From Ophiothrix spiculata (taxonomy: Eukaryota > Echinodermata > Ophiuroidea > Amphilepidida > Ophiotrichidae), in assembly GCA_000969725.1 (NCBI GenBank), contig JXSR01S042481.1: DNA of 39,891 nucleotides. One strand, 5' to 3'. How positions within the stretch are numbered: position 1 is the first letter of the stretch; each line of letters opens with the position of its first letter. Of the stretch, positions 11,874 to 22,207 are shown piece by piece. The position numbers and the translations under genes are program-made. Below the pieces are notes generated by a model, which saw only the letters and a program-made list of their open reading frames with translations, searched no databases and was not told the DNA's origin.

Positions 11874-12138
11874 AACCAAGTTGCAAAACATTCATAAGTT
11901 GGTAGCTATGTGCATTGATTGAAGTATTCTATATGCAAAGGGGCATTTGACATCATTCCGAGGCCTTTTTCCAGGCATTTCGTAATTTTTACATCATTTG
12001 AAGTGTTAGCGGTAATAAAGGAAGCATGCAAAGTTTCATTACCAAATTCCACTCCATAGGCCTATATCAAAAATATTTAGATTTTCCTTTTTTCGAATTA
12101 TTTTCGTCGACAAAAAAAAAAAAATACTGTCCCCTATA

Positions 12139-12260
12139 GTTAAAGGAACATTGTCCGATTGCTTTAATTTTTTTCAAACATTTTGAGATTTGTCTTCCAA
12201 AATGTTGCTCATATTTTTCTCATAACCCATATGAAATTTCACCGCTGAGTTTTGCACCTT
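12139..12260. mobile_element. MITE family C, partial copy
   Basis: TTAAAGGAACATTGTCCGAT, ATTGCTCATATTTTTCTCAT-like sequence, AACCCATATGAAATTTCAC and CGCTGAGTT match the left half of the complete element at 32720-33043 in order. The right terminal repeat is missing; a different element begins at 12361. Confidence 0.75.
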
Positions 12261-12360
12261 AAGTTAAAATTTAATAATTCACCATATGAGATGGTGAGAA
12301 GTTAGGCCAAAATTAGGTTTCAGTCGGTCGATGGTGATTGTGCTGAAATGTTATGTAACC

Positions 12361-12750
12361 AAGGAATTTTTATAGGGGAACTGGTATTCTCCACCATTTT
12401 GATTTCACCGCCAGGTAAATCCTATGGGAAGGCGGCCATCTTGGATTGTAGCTCATGGAGGGGGAGTTGTTGAACCTCTGGCATTTAACGGCTACGCGTG
12501 CCTCACTTTGAGAGTCTTCGCAATGGATTAGCAGGAAAATTGGCATACTTTGATCATAGCAAGTCGCAATACAGGCTACTTGAAACGCAGACACGGTTTG
12601 CGAGTGAAACAAAATGCACACGCTGAAGATTTACGCAATCTACCTGGATATCGGGCCAAACTCCGAATATATCCTGAGGTATAATAACTCTGCTCCATGA
12701 GCGACACAAGATGGTGGAGAATACTGGTTCCCCTATAAAAAAATTCCTTA
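12361..12750. mobile_element. MITE family D, copy 1, 390 bp, YY1-like motifs in the ends
   Basis: The ends begin AAGGAATTTTTATAGGGGAA and continue CTGGTATTCTCCACCATTTTG; the other end is the reverse complement (CAAGATGGTGGAGAATACTG and onward). The body is collinear with 25420-25815. The overlapping minus-strand open frames differ between the two copies through indels and are not genes. Confidence 0.9.
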
Positions 12751-12884
12751 CACACCATTTATAGAGCGCCTTATACGACTGTTTCAAAGCGCTGATGCCT
12801 ATTATTACGCTGCCGTCAGGAAACCGTCACAATCATTTCGCATTCACTTAGGAGTCGCTGGCCAAGCGCGCACCCTATCTGCAC

Positions 12885-13052
12885 TTAGATTGTAATGTTT
12901 CCCATAACAGCTTCCCAATATCGCTCGGGTAGACGAAGCAATGAGGATTAAATGCCTTGCCCAAGAACATAACCCGTTGGCCGTAGCGGGGCTCGAACTC
13001 GCGACCTTCTGATTTGGAGTCCTGCGCTATTCCACTAGACCACACGAGCTCC
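12885..13052 (-). mobile_element. tRNA-derived SINE
   Basis: On the minus strand it starts with GAGCTCGTGTGGTCTAGTGG (box A TGGTCTAGTGG), followed by GACTCCAAATCAGAAGGTCG and CGAGTTCGAGCCCCG (box B GTTCGAGCC), an almost complete tRNA-like head. It continues into a non-tRNA body, CTTGGGCAAGGCATTTAATC, CATTGCTTCGTCTACCCGAG. This is the classical layout of a Pol III SINE. Confidence 0.8.
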
Positions 13053-13135
13053 ATATAACCCGCATCACTCGGGATGACAAAGCAATAGAGATTAAATGTC
13101 TTGTCTAAGGACAAAACTCTTTTGCTATAGCAGGC
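13053..13135 (-). mobile_element. Partial SINE body adjacent to the full SINE
   Basis: CATCACTCGGGATGACAAAG, CAATAGAGATTAAATGTCTT and GTCTAAGGACAAAACTC repeat the body of the neighbouring SINE in the same orientation with many changes. The tRNA head is degraded (AGCAGGCCGTAGAC). Confidence 0.6.
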
Positions 13136-13768
13136 CGTAGACTTGCAAAATGCCCAAACCAGTTATTATACTGAAGACATGGGACAGAACTTAATGCTAA
13201 CTTGACTGCTTATCAGCCATAATATGATAAAACGTCATCCCCTTCCCATCCCTATACATATCTGAAAACAAATATTAGGCCAAGCAGATGTCTCATAATA
13301 ATTCACCATGTGAGATGGCGAGAAGTTGATAAATGGATCTGTAGGGAGATGGCTGTGTTTTCAGAGTAATGGATTACTTTGCAATATCAACATGGGTGTT
13401 CATTGCCAAGGCAGGAACAGAGGAGCATTTAGGCCAAGAAAAATAAATTATGTGTTTTACGTCCAGACTTTTTCCCCACAATTTTGGCGAAGGAGGTCTT
13501 TATTATTATTTTTCCAAAATTTATTATTTATTTGTATGTAAAATCCATATAATAACGGCTTTATTGGCGCATTTCAAAAGTTTTCTTTGAATTGGTAAAG
13601 ACATGATAGAATCATTATAAACAAAGTTGTATTATTACTTCTTGAAAAGATGATTTTCCACCAAGTTCCTTACTTACCGATTACCTTATCTATCAACCAA
13701 CAATGTTTCTATTTCCTTAAATTTTTAACTCTTTAAAAGGTATTTGAACTTCGTGAATTATTATTGTT

Positions 13769-14200
13769 TAAGGTGCGTTTACACTGTGACAAATTGGGGG
13801 TAACGTCAAGCAACGTAGACCTGCGAATTGCAGTTTTGAATTTTACGCCCGTCATCGCTAGTTAAAGTCAGTTAACGCTTACACAGTCCGTTAGCCACGC
13901 AGACTATCGTTACTATCAGCTACTATCAGTAGCTTTCAGTTGCAAGTTTTTAGTTGCAAATACGTTAACGTCGAAGCAGGGTAAATTTTAAGGATTCTGA
14001 AGGGCACCCCATTTCAAGGCAATTTTGAAAGGGCACACTGTTTTAGAAGGCAATTACATGTTAAAGAATAGCATTAGGCATTGCTAAGTAATAGGGCATC
14101 AAGGCAACAGGTAGGGGCACCGACGGCAAATGCCTTCGGTGCCTTCGGTTAAAATTTACCTTGCGTCAAAACAAGTCGTCACAGTGTAAACGCTCCTTTA
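13769..14200. mobile_element. MITE with GCGTTTACACTGTGAC ends, 432 bp, hosting a second MITE
   Basis: The left end TAAGGTGCGTTTACACTGTG and the right end CACAGTGTAAACGCTCCTTTA are inverted copies. A second inverted-repeat element (13978-14163) sits inside, so the host element without it is about 245 bp. Confidence 0.8.
13978..14163. mobile_element. Nested MITE with AGGGTAAATTTTAA ends, 186 bp
   Basis: The ends AGGGTAAATTTTAAGG and TTAAAATTTACCTT are inverted copies. The interior has GGCA/TGCC-rich segments, including a GCCTTCGGTGCCTTCGGTT direct repeat near the right end. Confidence 0.7.
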
Positions 14201-15759
14201 GGAATGTAAAATAATTAAATGAAAATGATAGCTTCACTAAAACTATTTTATAAGATGAAAAATTTTGGATTTGAGAATTGACAGTTTATTTCTAGAAACA
14301 CTAGCCATCTATTTTATGTCTCCCTTGCTTTATTTAAATGTACTTGTGTACATCAAAACTCTTGTACATTGATGTTGTTACATACATTAGTTTTTAATGA
14401 CATTTTCATATAGTAAATTGAATCTTTTCCTATGATCAATTTGGGGGTCTACTCATTTCATTTACCTCTCATCAAAGTGATACATGTGACTAATGTATTG
14501 GTTGTCAAACGGATGATGATGTTACACAACAGTTTACCAGTGTAATGTGATGTGATCAAACTGAAAAAGCTTTCAACTCGAGAGAAATACGTCATTATGG
14601 TTTTTTTTTAATTTGCTTTTTAATTCAGGAAAAAATGCAAGCTGATCTTAATATGAGAGAAGGTATTCCTTAGGACTATTACTTGTTTAATACAGACTCT
14701 TGGATCCTTTTGAAACCAGTTTTCACCAGTTAAAGATATAGCTACACCATGGTGTATAGAGAATCTAACCACAAATACTGCCCCAATTAAAGTGCTTGAA
14801 TATCGTAGATCTACTATGTGGTAATGGAATCCTTCAAGTTCGTTTAGAAGGACCATGGTTGAGAAGGTCTCAGGCTGATGTCCTCGCATCCATGGTCCTT
14901 TTTGACAGGCGAGATCTTTATGCATCATTCCGCATCTACGGAGTAATTATGTCATTTTCAAATGCAAAGTTCCATATCTTGAGTTTTCTTATTTTAGTTC
15001 GAAACAGTTTGGGTTGGAGTCCACTATTTACCCCCCCCCCCCAATTGTTCTCCATGGTTATTCAGCATGGCTGTTGTTTGGAATATATTCCTATGAAAAT
15101 CTTTGAGGCAATTTAAGATACACAATTTAAGATACACAAGCTGTTTGTCCTAAATTACTGGTCGAATTAAAAAATAAAATGCCTCCCAACACAAAGAGAG
15201 AACATAATATTGTAGTATAAAACATAATTTTGCATTTTCATTCATATACACAATCATATTTTGGTCCTATCTCCAAGTCATTCTTTGCTAAATTACAGTC
15301 TTATCAAAAAGCTTGATCACATCACGTTTTAAGTCTTCACATCTATATAGAAAAGGTACGAGTACATCACTACATACTCATACTATTCAGGGGCTATAGC
15401 TTTTATCAAGCACTGTGTGTTAGTCATCTATTAATGCGCTGATTAACTCGGGAGTAACAATCTCACGAGACATAATTATTGCTGTAATATTCTCGCCATA
15501 CTCCACTAGTGAGCGGTAGTATAATGCAGTATCCTTTTCCTACCGAAATGCAAGAAGACTTGATGTTGCCTCGGGGGACGATCTATATTTCATCTTTTAT
15601 CCCATTCATGATTCGCGTGCTGTGTTTGTAGGGCGGGTAGCGGTAATGTGTCAAAACTGTCTACAATGCATAGTGTCATCTTTCACCTTTTCTCCACATC
15701 TGTAATTTTAAAAAATATGAAATATTAGAACAGAGATTATTTTTTAAATGTGTTAGTAT

Positions 15760-15944
15760 CAGGCCTTGTATTTTGAAAATACCTGGTGTGCTTCGAAAAG
15801 CACTTCTCCAGATATTCAGGTGTGCATTTCATATCTAATTGTGTATAATTTCACCAGGTGTGCTGAAAATCACACTCCTCAAGATTATTTTAGGTGTGTG
15901 ATGGTGTGGCTATTGCACTCACACACCTCAAAATACAAAGCCTG
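15760..15944. mobile_element. MITE family B, copy 2, 185 bp
   Basis: The ends CAGGCCTTGTATTTTGA and TCAAAATACAAAGCCTG are inverted copies with one mismatch. It is flanked by TAGTAT on both sides, a 6-bp candidate target-site duplication. The interior AGCAC/GTGTG segments run in the orientation opposite to the copy at 11672. Confidence 0.85.
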
Positions 15945-16196
15945 TAGTATGTTGTTATTACTTTACTGTAGAAAATCTAAAATATATGAAATTTTATTCC
16001 AGGAAAACTGGCTTTTCAAAGGTTGTAGATTGATAAATATAGATTGGATTAATAAAATAAATAGGTAAATAAATGAATGAAATGTAAACTGGAAATAAAT
16101 AACCATTTGTCTTTCTGTGTAGGCCTATATCATGTTCTGTATTTTAGGGTAGCCTTTTTGAATGTAAGTCCGTAAAAAGGGTTACAAATTAGTATT

Positions 16197-16439
16197 GGAG
16201 ATACCATATCCACTCATCCAATTCAACTACTGATTTTCTGAATGTAAATATCCTTTACTGTTGAGAAATTTTGTACCAGCGTGGTAAATATGATTGGTTG
16301 CGTGGTTGATAAATACTTCGACAATGCTTCAGTGATAGATTATGATGATTTGTCAAATATTTGGAGTGAAGATATATATTAATTTAGAGGATTTGTCAGG
16401 CGGCAAATAGTTGAATTGGATGAGTGAATTCGGTATCCA
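16197..16439. mobile_element. MITE, about 243 bp
   Basis: CCACTCATCCAATTCAACTA (16210-16229) and TAGTTGAATTGGATGAGTG (16408-16426) are inverted copies, extended outward by GGAGATACCATAT and ATTCGGTATCC. Confidence 0.75.
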
Positions 16440-17579
16440 CTTTTAGGGTGCAATCTGGGAAGGTTTGCTTGCTGATGATAACAAGTCTGTAAGTGTCCCC
16501 CCCAGAATAATTTGCAATTCAAATAGAGTGTATGCTTGTATGTTTCAGAAGGTTAGGTCTGTCTCATGAAATTTGTAATATAAAACGTGTCTTGATAAAG
16601 CTCAGTTTGTGAATTCATCAGTGAGCTACTACCAGTATTATTTCCTGAACGTACGAAAAAAGTGCATAAGACTATATTATTTTATTGTCATCCAAGGGTT
16701 TAGGCTGGTGACAAAGCACCACATCACAAATTAAGTCCCTATTTGACTTATACTGCACAAAATGGCCTTCTAAAAACACCTGAAAAGTCGAGAATAAATC
16801 AACTGGTTGCTTCAACCGTGCCTTTTCTTAATCAGTTATGCTTGTTTTTAACACAAAATGATTAAAAATTATATCATGACCGCAAACTTTTCAAGATACA
16901 GGTCATTGAAGGTATTGATGCCCCCTATCACTGACTGCCGAATATGTATCACCAGAATCGCATGTATTTGGGTGGAAAGCCTTAAAATTTTACCATTTAA
17001 GTATTTTATACATGTAGGTCAAAATGGCATCCGAGCAAATACAAAGCATTGACCATCATATAGTTTTTCTGTGTTTTGAGTATTCTTATTTAGGGCTGTT
17101 AATTTTGCCGATTTTAGAAACATCGGTTTGCGAACTCAAGATATAGGGCAGTGAGCCCTGAAATTCTAGATACCAACCTGTTCTGTAATCGTTCTGTAAA
17201 TCTGTGCCTACAACACAGAATTCCTTGACAAGATGGTAATTATATGAATTTTTATGATGATCATCATCTGCTATTTGCATCAAAATTGTACAAATTTGTG
17301 GTTATTTTGATGATTCAAATAGTCAACAGACAAGGTAGTAATATGTTAAATACTTCTACTTCAAAGTATGATTCATACTGGCTTTGGGAGAGAGGTTACA
17401 CAAATAAAGTACATGGTGAATGCAGGCATCCGCCATCTTTTTCCCCATTCAAATAACAAGTAATTATGAAATTCAAACTAATATTTTAAATTCATATTAT
17501 ATATGCCTCTATGTTTTTGTTTAAATCAAACCCACGGGAGTTCAACATCAAATAACAAACTCCACTATTTGTCAAAAAT

Positions 17580-17750
17580 ATTTATTTTCCGTTAATTTTA
17601 TAATGTGACGTCATTTCGGCATATCTCACAATGGTTATTCTTAAAGCCCTGTTGTAACGCCGAAAAAATCCCCAGTTTTTGCCATACTCAACCGTTGTCA
17701 TCTTGGTGTATAGGTGCAACAAGTGAAAATTAAGAACGGCAACTTCATGC
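17580..17750. repeat. Dispersed repeat, copy 2, with a perfect CRE-like palindrome
   Basis: Same family as the 8.06-kb repeat. TGACGTCA is at 17606-17613; the other copy has TGACGTACGTCA at the same point. Confidence 0.5.
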
Positions 17751-18073
17751 AAGAGTAAATCTGGTTTCAGAGTGTCTGTCATGGTGGAAGTACGACCAGC
17801 ATGATTTCAAAAATTTCAAGTGCATAAACTGGACCGTGTCGTATATGGAAAATTTTGCGGCAAGCATGACAAACTAATATATCGATTACCTTGTCGTGAT
17901 GGTCATAATGACACATCGTTTTGAGTTGGAATAAATTCAATTTTTCTTGCGATTGACCATCGAGGCAATTAATATGCAAAAATATCATGCTTCATTACGA
18001 CAACTCAAAATTGTAAATGCTTGTCGTCTGGCTCAGCGACAAGCTACTGTACAACAGCTATTCTGAAACCCAG

Positions 18074-18390
18074 GTCTGTAGCCAGGATGCGGGTTTTCCA
18101 AAAGTGGACCTTTTAGAGGAAAAGTTTTCGTTTTGGTGGACCCTAAACTAATTTCAGTGGTTTTCAAAAAGTGACGAGCAAAAAAAACCCAACATTTGAA
18201 GGTTTTCAATAGTTTTACAAGCGTTTTGTGTAGTACTAGTATTTTATCAAAAATCGACCTTTCAGCAGGTATTTTGGTGCTTTGGGGGTTCTTTTTGAGG
18301 ACCTTTCGGGCATTTTTGTGGACCTTTTTTATACATTGTCAAATTTGGGGGGGGGGGGGGTTGCCCCCCCCCCCCCCTCTGGCTACGGGC
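18074..18390. mobile_element. Probable inverted-repeat element with a poly-G/poly-C hairpin
   Basis: The ends GTCTGTAGCCAGG and CTGGCTACGGGC are short inverted copies. Near the right end a run of about 14 G is followed by TT and about 14 C (18347-18377), a self-complementary tract. The interior contains repeated TTTTTGTGGACC or TTTTGAGGACC segments. Confidence 0.6.
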
Positions 18391-19592
18391 TTGCTGAAAT
18401 CACCTCATGGTACATGAACTTAAAATTTGAACATCATCAAAATTCCGTTTCAAACTGGATTCATATTTTATTTTTTTTTACATCCAAGATAATTTAAGCA
18501 CCTTCCTGCTGTATAGTCCCTTCACTTGGTAGATGGTGTTTTCTATATTAAAAAAGAGATTTCCCAAAATAATTTTAACAGATTTGAGGAATAGTACAAT
18601 ATATACAGTATACCGCCTTTGTGAGTCACTGATCGATGAATGGGAATTCCACATTTGAAGAGGTGATTCTCATTTAAAAGAGAAACATATGCTACCTTTA
18701 TGAGAGAAAGAAACTACAAAATGATTCAAAATGTCCCCCCATCTATAAATTTCAAGGTCAGATTTTTACAAGCTATTCAACATCTTCAAAGCATTTTCTT
18801 TTTAAAGGCTGTATTTTGTTAATTTCATGGTTCAAGTTAAAATATGTTTTACAAAGTACTGCCTGTTGTAATTGGTGTATGCCCCTGGGTGGGGTTCTTA
18901 CTGACAAATGGTATACAGGGATTCTCAGGTTTTCGAGTGCATTTTCCTAGGTTTTGGTATAATATCAATGGATGAGTTGTTTCCCAATTTGTATATCGAT
19001 GGGTGGGTTAAATATCAAATTTACACCCAATTGTCCCCAAAATAGGTTCTTTTTGCAGACAAACGGTATAGAGATGGGTCACAAAATCATGCTTTTTGAG
19101 GTATAGAGATGATCAAAATTTTAAATTCTCCTTTTAGCATCCCATAAAAAAAATTATTGAAGATCCCCTGGGGTACACTAATCTGAGAGTTTTGTTTTTA
19201 ATTATTCTCTTATTTTACAACAAAGGTGTTTTTTTTTAAATTATTGAGTCTTATTTTCATTTACAATATACTGCAGTGTACTTACAGGTAAATTCACACA
19301 CATATTCAAAGAGACCCCGGGTATCTTGCCAATCGTCGAACTAAGCCTGGAATTCTATTTTATACTGAATCAATAGAGACATGTTTCCATTGTATCATGT
19401 TGAACTACAAATTGAAAATAGAATTCCATGTTCAAATATCATTTTGTGCAAATTGCAGCCGTAAGCACCTGTTGTGAAGTCGATAATGGAATGTTTGATG
19501 GGGTACTTGAGGATGATTTTATGAACCAATAGTAATGTAATTACTAAGATGTTACATTTGTGTATCAGCACATAGAAAAATCAATGGGTAAA

Positions 19593-19770
19593 AAGGCCTG
19601 GTGCAGAATCCACTATTAGAATATTTTGCTTAGAATATTCTATGCTGACGAAAAAAGACGTAGGTCATCAAATAAAACAGCTTTATTCGATGACCTACGT
19701 CATTTTGTTGTAAGCATAAAATATTCTAAGCAAAATATTCTATACAATAGAGGAGTCTGCACCGGACCTT
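19593..19770. mobile_element. Near-palindromic MITE, 178 bp
   Basis: The arms span almost the whole element. AAGGCCTGGTGCAGAATCCA, GAATATTTTGCTTAGAATAT and the inner GACGTAGGTCATC pair with the right half, ending GTCTGCACCGGACCTT. The loop is about 16 nt of AATAAAACAGCTTTAT-like sequence. Confidence 0.9.
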
Positions 19771-19947
19771 AGGCATTTTTATGTTCTAGATAAAATCAGC
19801 TGTGTCTAGATGATGACAAAAGGAATGATTGTTTAAACTGTTTGTGTTGTTGTTAATGCTATTTGTAGAGTTGCTTTGAGTAATACATCATTCACATACA
19901 CCTCTAATAATATTTATATTGTTACATTCACTCATATTAACCCAAAC

Positions 19948-20526
19948 TACTGTAAAACACTTAAATTTCGCGGGGAGTTTATTTCGCGAATTTGCAATAA
20001 GTGACATTTTCGCGAGTATCAAATTTCGCGAATTTGAAATTTTGTCATGATTATGTATGTCTTTCGAATTCGGAAGGCCAAATAGTATCTTCTAGTCTTC
20101 TGTGTTCCTGTCAAAATATTACTAAAATACCTTGAAAGTCTGCATGAAAAAAAGCTCCACAGCATGATGTTTAAAACTATTGTAAAAGTAAGCAATCATA
20201 TTGCAGTAATAAATCAAAAATTTTACGATCAAACAAACCCAATAAAACACTACATTGACTGCCCACCGCAAGACTTGAAGTTTGTTTACATCCACTTGGA
20301 CCATTCCATTTATAACATCAAAATAGGGGTGAGGTTTTATAGATGGTATCACAGAGGGGCTATTTAACAATACACAAATACAAGAGCTGACGAGTGACAA
20401 GCCATTTCTTATTAAACAAAACATGAACTTGGACAATATTTTCGCGAGGATTTAATTTCGCGAATTATTTTCCCTCGCGAAATTCGCGAAATTAAATACC
20501 TCGCGAAATTATCATGTTTTACAGTA
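19948..20526. mobile_element. TTTCGCG-rich inverted-repeat element, 579 bp
   Basis: The ends TACTGTAAAACAC and ATGTTTTACAGTA are inverted copies. Subterminal blocks on both sides are full of TTTCGCGAA, TTCGCGAG and their complements. Flanks ACCCAAAC and ACCAAAAC look like an imperfect 8-bp target duplication. A related short element sits at 37988-38193. The minus-strand 104-codon open frame has no recognisable features. Confidence 0.85.
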
Positions 20527-20755
20527 ACCAAAACACTAACAAACAATTTTTACATGTAGATTAATATGCATAATGCGTGGCAACTGTAAATATTGAGAAA
20601 TACTTAACCAATTCACTTATATAGTATACCTCAATTTCTCTGTTTCTTAAACTTTTCAACAGGAGAAGCAGATTCTTTCTCATCAGAACAGTAATACCTT
20701 TGTACCAATCATTGTATGTAATTAACCAAGACGCTCACCCTTTGTATCATTTCAG

Positions 20756-20879
20756 TACCTCGTCCAAAGAGAGACCCTCACAGGGACAGAAGTGGCCATG
20801 GGTATGAAAGCAGCTCAACGTTGATGAGTAGCGACATCGAAACGACAAGCTACTTTGATTCGACGGATGAAGAGAGCAG
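20756..20879 (+). CDS. dvl: Dishevelled exon: acidic Ser/Thr-rich linker between DIX and PDZ
   Basis: Internal coding exon of a Dishevelled homologue, the cytoplasmic Wnt scaffold that links Frizzled to Axin and to planar-polarity effectors. It follows an acceptor ending TTTCAG and stops at the donor GTATGT. The open frame starts after 2 nt, gives 40 codons, and ends with 2 nt (AG) that complete an Arg codon with the next exon. The peptide contains YESSSTLMSSDIETTSYFDS and then an acidic TDEES. This matches the GYESSSTLM(S/T)SELE(S/T)TS segment that I recall from vertebrate DVL proteins. The other two frames have stops. The segment is presumably disordered and phosphorylated, as is known for DVL linkers. 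The preceding exon must end with one nucleotide of a codon; I could not find it. Identity rests on family recall and on exact phase continuity with two downstream exons. Confidence 0.9.
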
Positions 20880-20988
20880 GTATGTATTATGTATTTATTG
20901 TTCAAGTACACGTAAGTTCATCCCTCAAAAGTACCTTAATGCCGTCATATCTTGCAATACGTTGACAAAGATTTTGATCTGATCTTCC

Positions 20989-21041
20989 AGCAAATGATTG
21001 GTACCTGTAGTAGTCCAGCAAATGATTGGTACCTGTAGTAG
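20989..21041. repeat. Two-copy tandem repeat, 27-bp period
   Basis: CCAGCAAATGATTGGTACCT followed by GTAGTA occurs twice back to back, nearly identical. It lies 110 nt after a Dvl donor. Confidence 0.85.
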
Positions 21042-21049
21042 GGGAAGTA

Positions 21050-21270
21050 AGGCCTTGTTCCCAATTCATGACGGAATGTCTTCCGGCATTTGGAAGACTT
21101 TGACGCAAGAACCATGACGATATGTATTTTGAGTCATGACGCAAAAATATTGGGAGAAATGCTTATTTACTCCTTTGAAGTATTGTTTATAATGATAGAG
21201 GTCCTGACGCAATTTTTCTGCATCATCGTATGACTCAAAAGCTTTCGTCATGAATTGGGAACCGTGCCTA
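21050..21270. mobile_element. MITE with TTCCCAATTCATGACG ends, about 220 bp
   Basis: The left end AGGCCTTGTTCCCAATTCAT and the right end ATGAATTGGGAACCGTGCCT are inverted copies. AAGTA lies immediately outside both ends and may be the target duplication. TGACGCAA recurs three times inside. Confidence 0.8.
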
Positions 21271-21334
21271 AAGTAAAATGCATTGCTCAATGTTTATGAT
21301 AACTGTGTAATTACTGATAGGTTATGATCCATCT

Positions 21335-21516
21335 CATGTCATCAACCATTAGCTGGAAGACCAGCATTTGGCATTCCAGATGTTCGGGTAAATGGTCGAT
21401 GTCTCTGACAGGCTCCAAGGAACTGAGAAAAATTTGCCATCTTTAAAATGTGGTATAGTTCCTAATTGGTAGTGTTCCATCACATGTCATCAACCAGTTG
21501 CTGGAAGACTAGTATT
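21335..21516. repeat. Direct repeat, two copies about 146 bp apart
   Basis: CATGTCATCAACCATTAGCT plus GGAAGACCAGCATT (near 21336) recurs as CATGTCATCAACCAGTTGCT plus GGAAGACTAGTATT (near 21482). The intervening sequence is not clearly duplicated. Confidence 0.6.
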
Positions 21517-21529
21517 GGAGGATGTTTCT

Positions 21530-21719
21530 GGGCCATTCCAATCTCAAATGTTACAAACGTTACCTAAATGTTACACGATCCTGCCCTTGAATTTGAATGA
21601 GCTTGAATTATCTTCAAGAGCTGCTACATACCTGGAACATATCCAAAGCTCATTTAAATTGAAAGTCAAGAACATGTAATATTTTGGTAACGTTTGTGAC
21701 ATTTGAGATTGGAATGACC
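21530..21719. mobile_element. MITE with GGCCATTCCAATCTCAAATG ends, 190 bp
   Basis: GGCCATTCCAATCTCAAATG plus TTACAAACGTTACC on the left pairs with GGTAACGTTTGTGACATTTG plus AGATTGGAATGACC on the right, with only two differences over about 34 bp. Confidence 0.85.
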
Positions 21720-21835
21720 CTTCATTTTTATACAGACTTTGAATTGTTCCTTTATTGCATAGCAGAGGATTGATATTTATATGGAGAAAGCGTTTGTCCC
21801 AGTGATTTAAAAATAACCCTGGAAATAGGACACTT

Positions 21836-22207
21836 GAGCACAATTAGGCCACAACGTAAATTTGTGCGACCGGCTGCAGCCAGGCCACAGGCTTGATTTT
21901 CCAAGATGGCCGCCAGAGGCTTGATGATGTACCTCTACTAGATAATTTTAAAACATGCAATAGATATTTTACATAAACCTTGAGGTACATCATCAAGCCT
22001 ACGACAGCCATCTTTGAAAATCAAAGCTGTGGCCTGGTTGCGACCGGCGGCACAAAGTTGTGGCCAAACTAAGTTATTGTAAAATATCTATTGCATGTTT
22101 TGAAATTATCCAGAGGTATATAATCAAGCCTATGGCGGCCATCTTGGATAATCAAAGCTGAAGCCTGGTTGCCGCCAGCCGCACAAAGTTGTAACATAAT
22201 TGTGCTC
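21836..22207. mobile_element. Composite snap-back element with three related arms
   Basis: The outer ends GAGCACAATTA and TAATTGTGCTC are inverted copies. Inside, one forward arm (about 21848-21975) is followed by a partial inverted arm (about 21980-22063) and then a fuller inverted arm (about 22075-22195). All carry GGCTTGAT, AAGATGGC or GCCATCTT, GCCTGG and GCACAAA or TTTGTGC. One forward arm can pair with either inverted arm. Confidence 0.8.

Larger units (their letters stand above)
1..20755 (+). other. Sequence upstream of the first visible Dvl exon; mostly repeats, no other exon recognised
   Basis: The first visible Dvl exon needs an upstream coding exon, so at least part of this stretch is intron. 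I looked for DIX-domain peptides and found none in open frames. Outside the separately listed repeats the sequence is AT-rich, with frequent stops in all frames. The stretches 830-1700, 1800-2580, 5660-6060, 7200-8050, 9100-9700, 10000-10600, 10700-11650, 14200-16190, 16440-17580 and 18400-19590 show nothing I can name beyond homopolymer tracts, short hairpins and fragments of listed repeat families. Confidence 0.5.

Noticed and set aside
13000-13052. Functional tRNA gene on the minus strand
   Set aside because: Box A and B are good, but it runs straight into a SINE body with an adjacent related copy.
14846-14904. AAGGACCATGG / CCATGGTCCTTTT inverted pair
   Set aside because: Only about 11 bp of pairing with no second copy; could be chance.
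19346-19432. GGAATTCTATTTT / AAAATAGAATTCC inverted pair
   Set aside because: Perfect 13-bp arms but no duplication or second copy, so I did not list it as an element.
20122-20436. 104-codon minus-strand open frame with hydrophobic stretches
   Set aside because: Lies within the TTTCGCG inverted-repeat element; no family recognised and no splice or start context.
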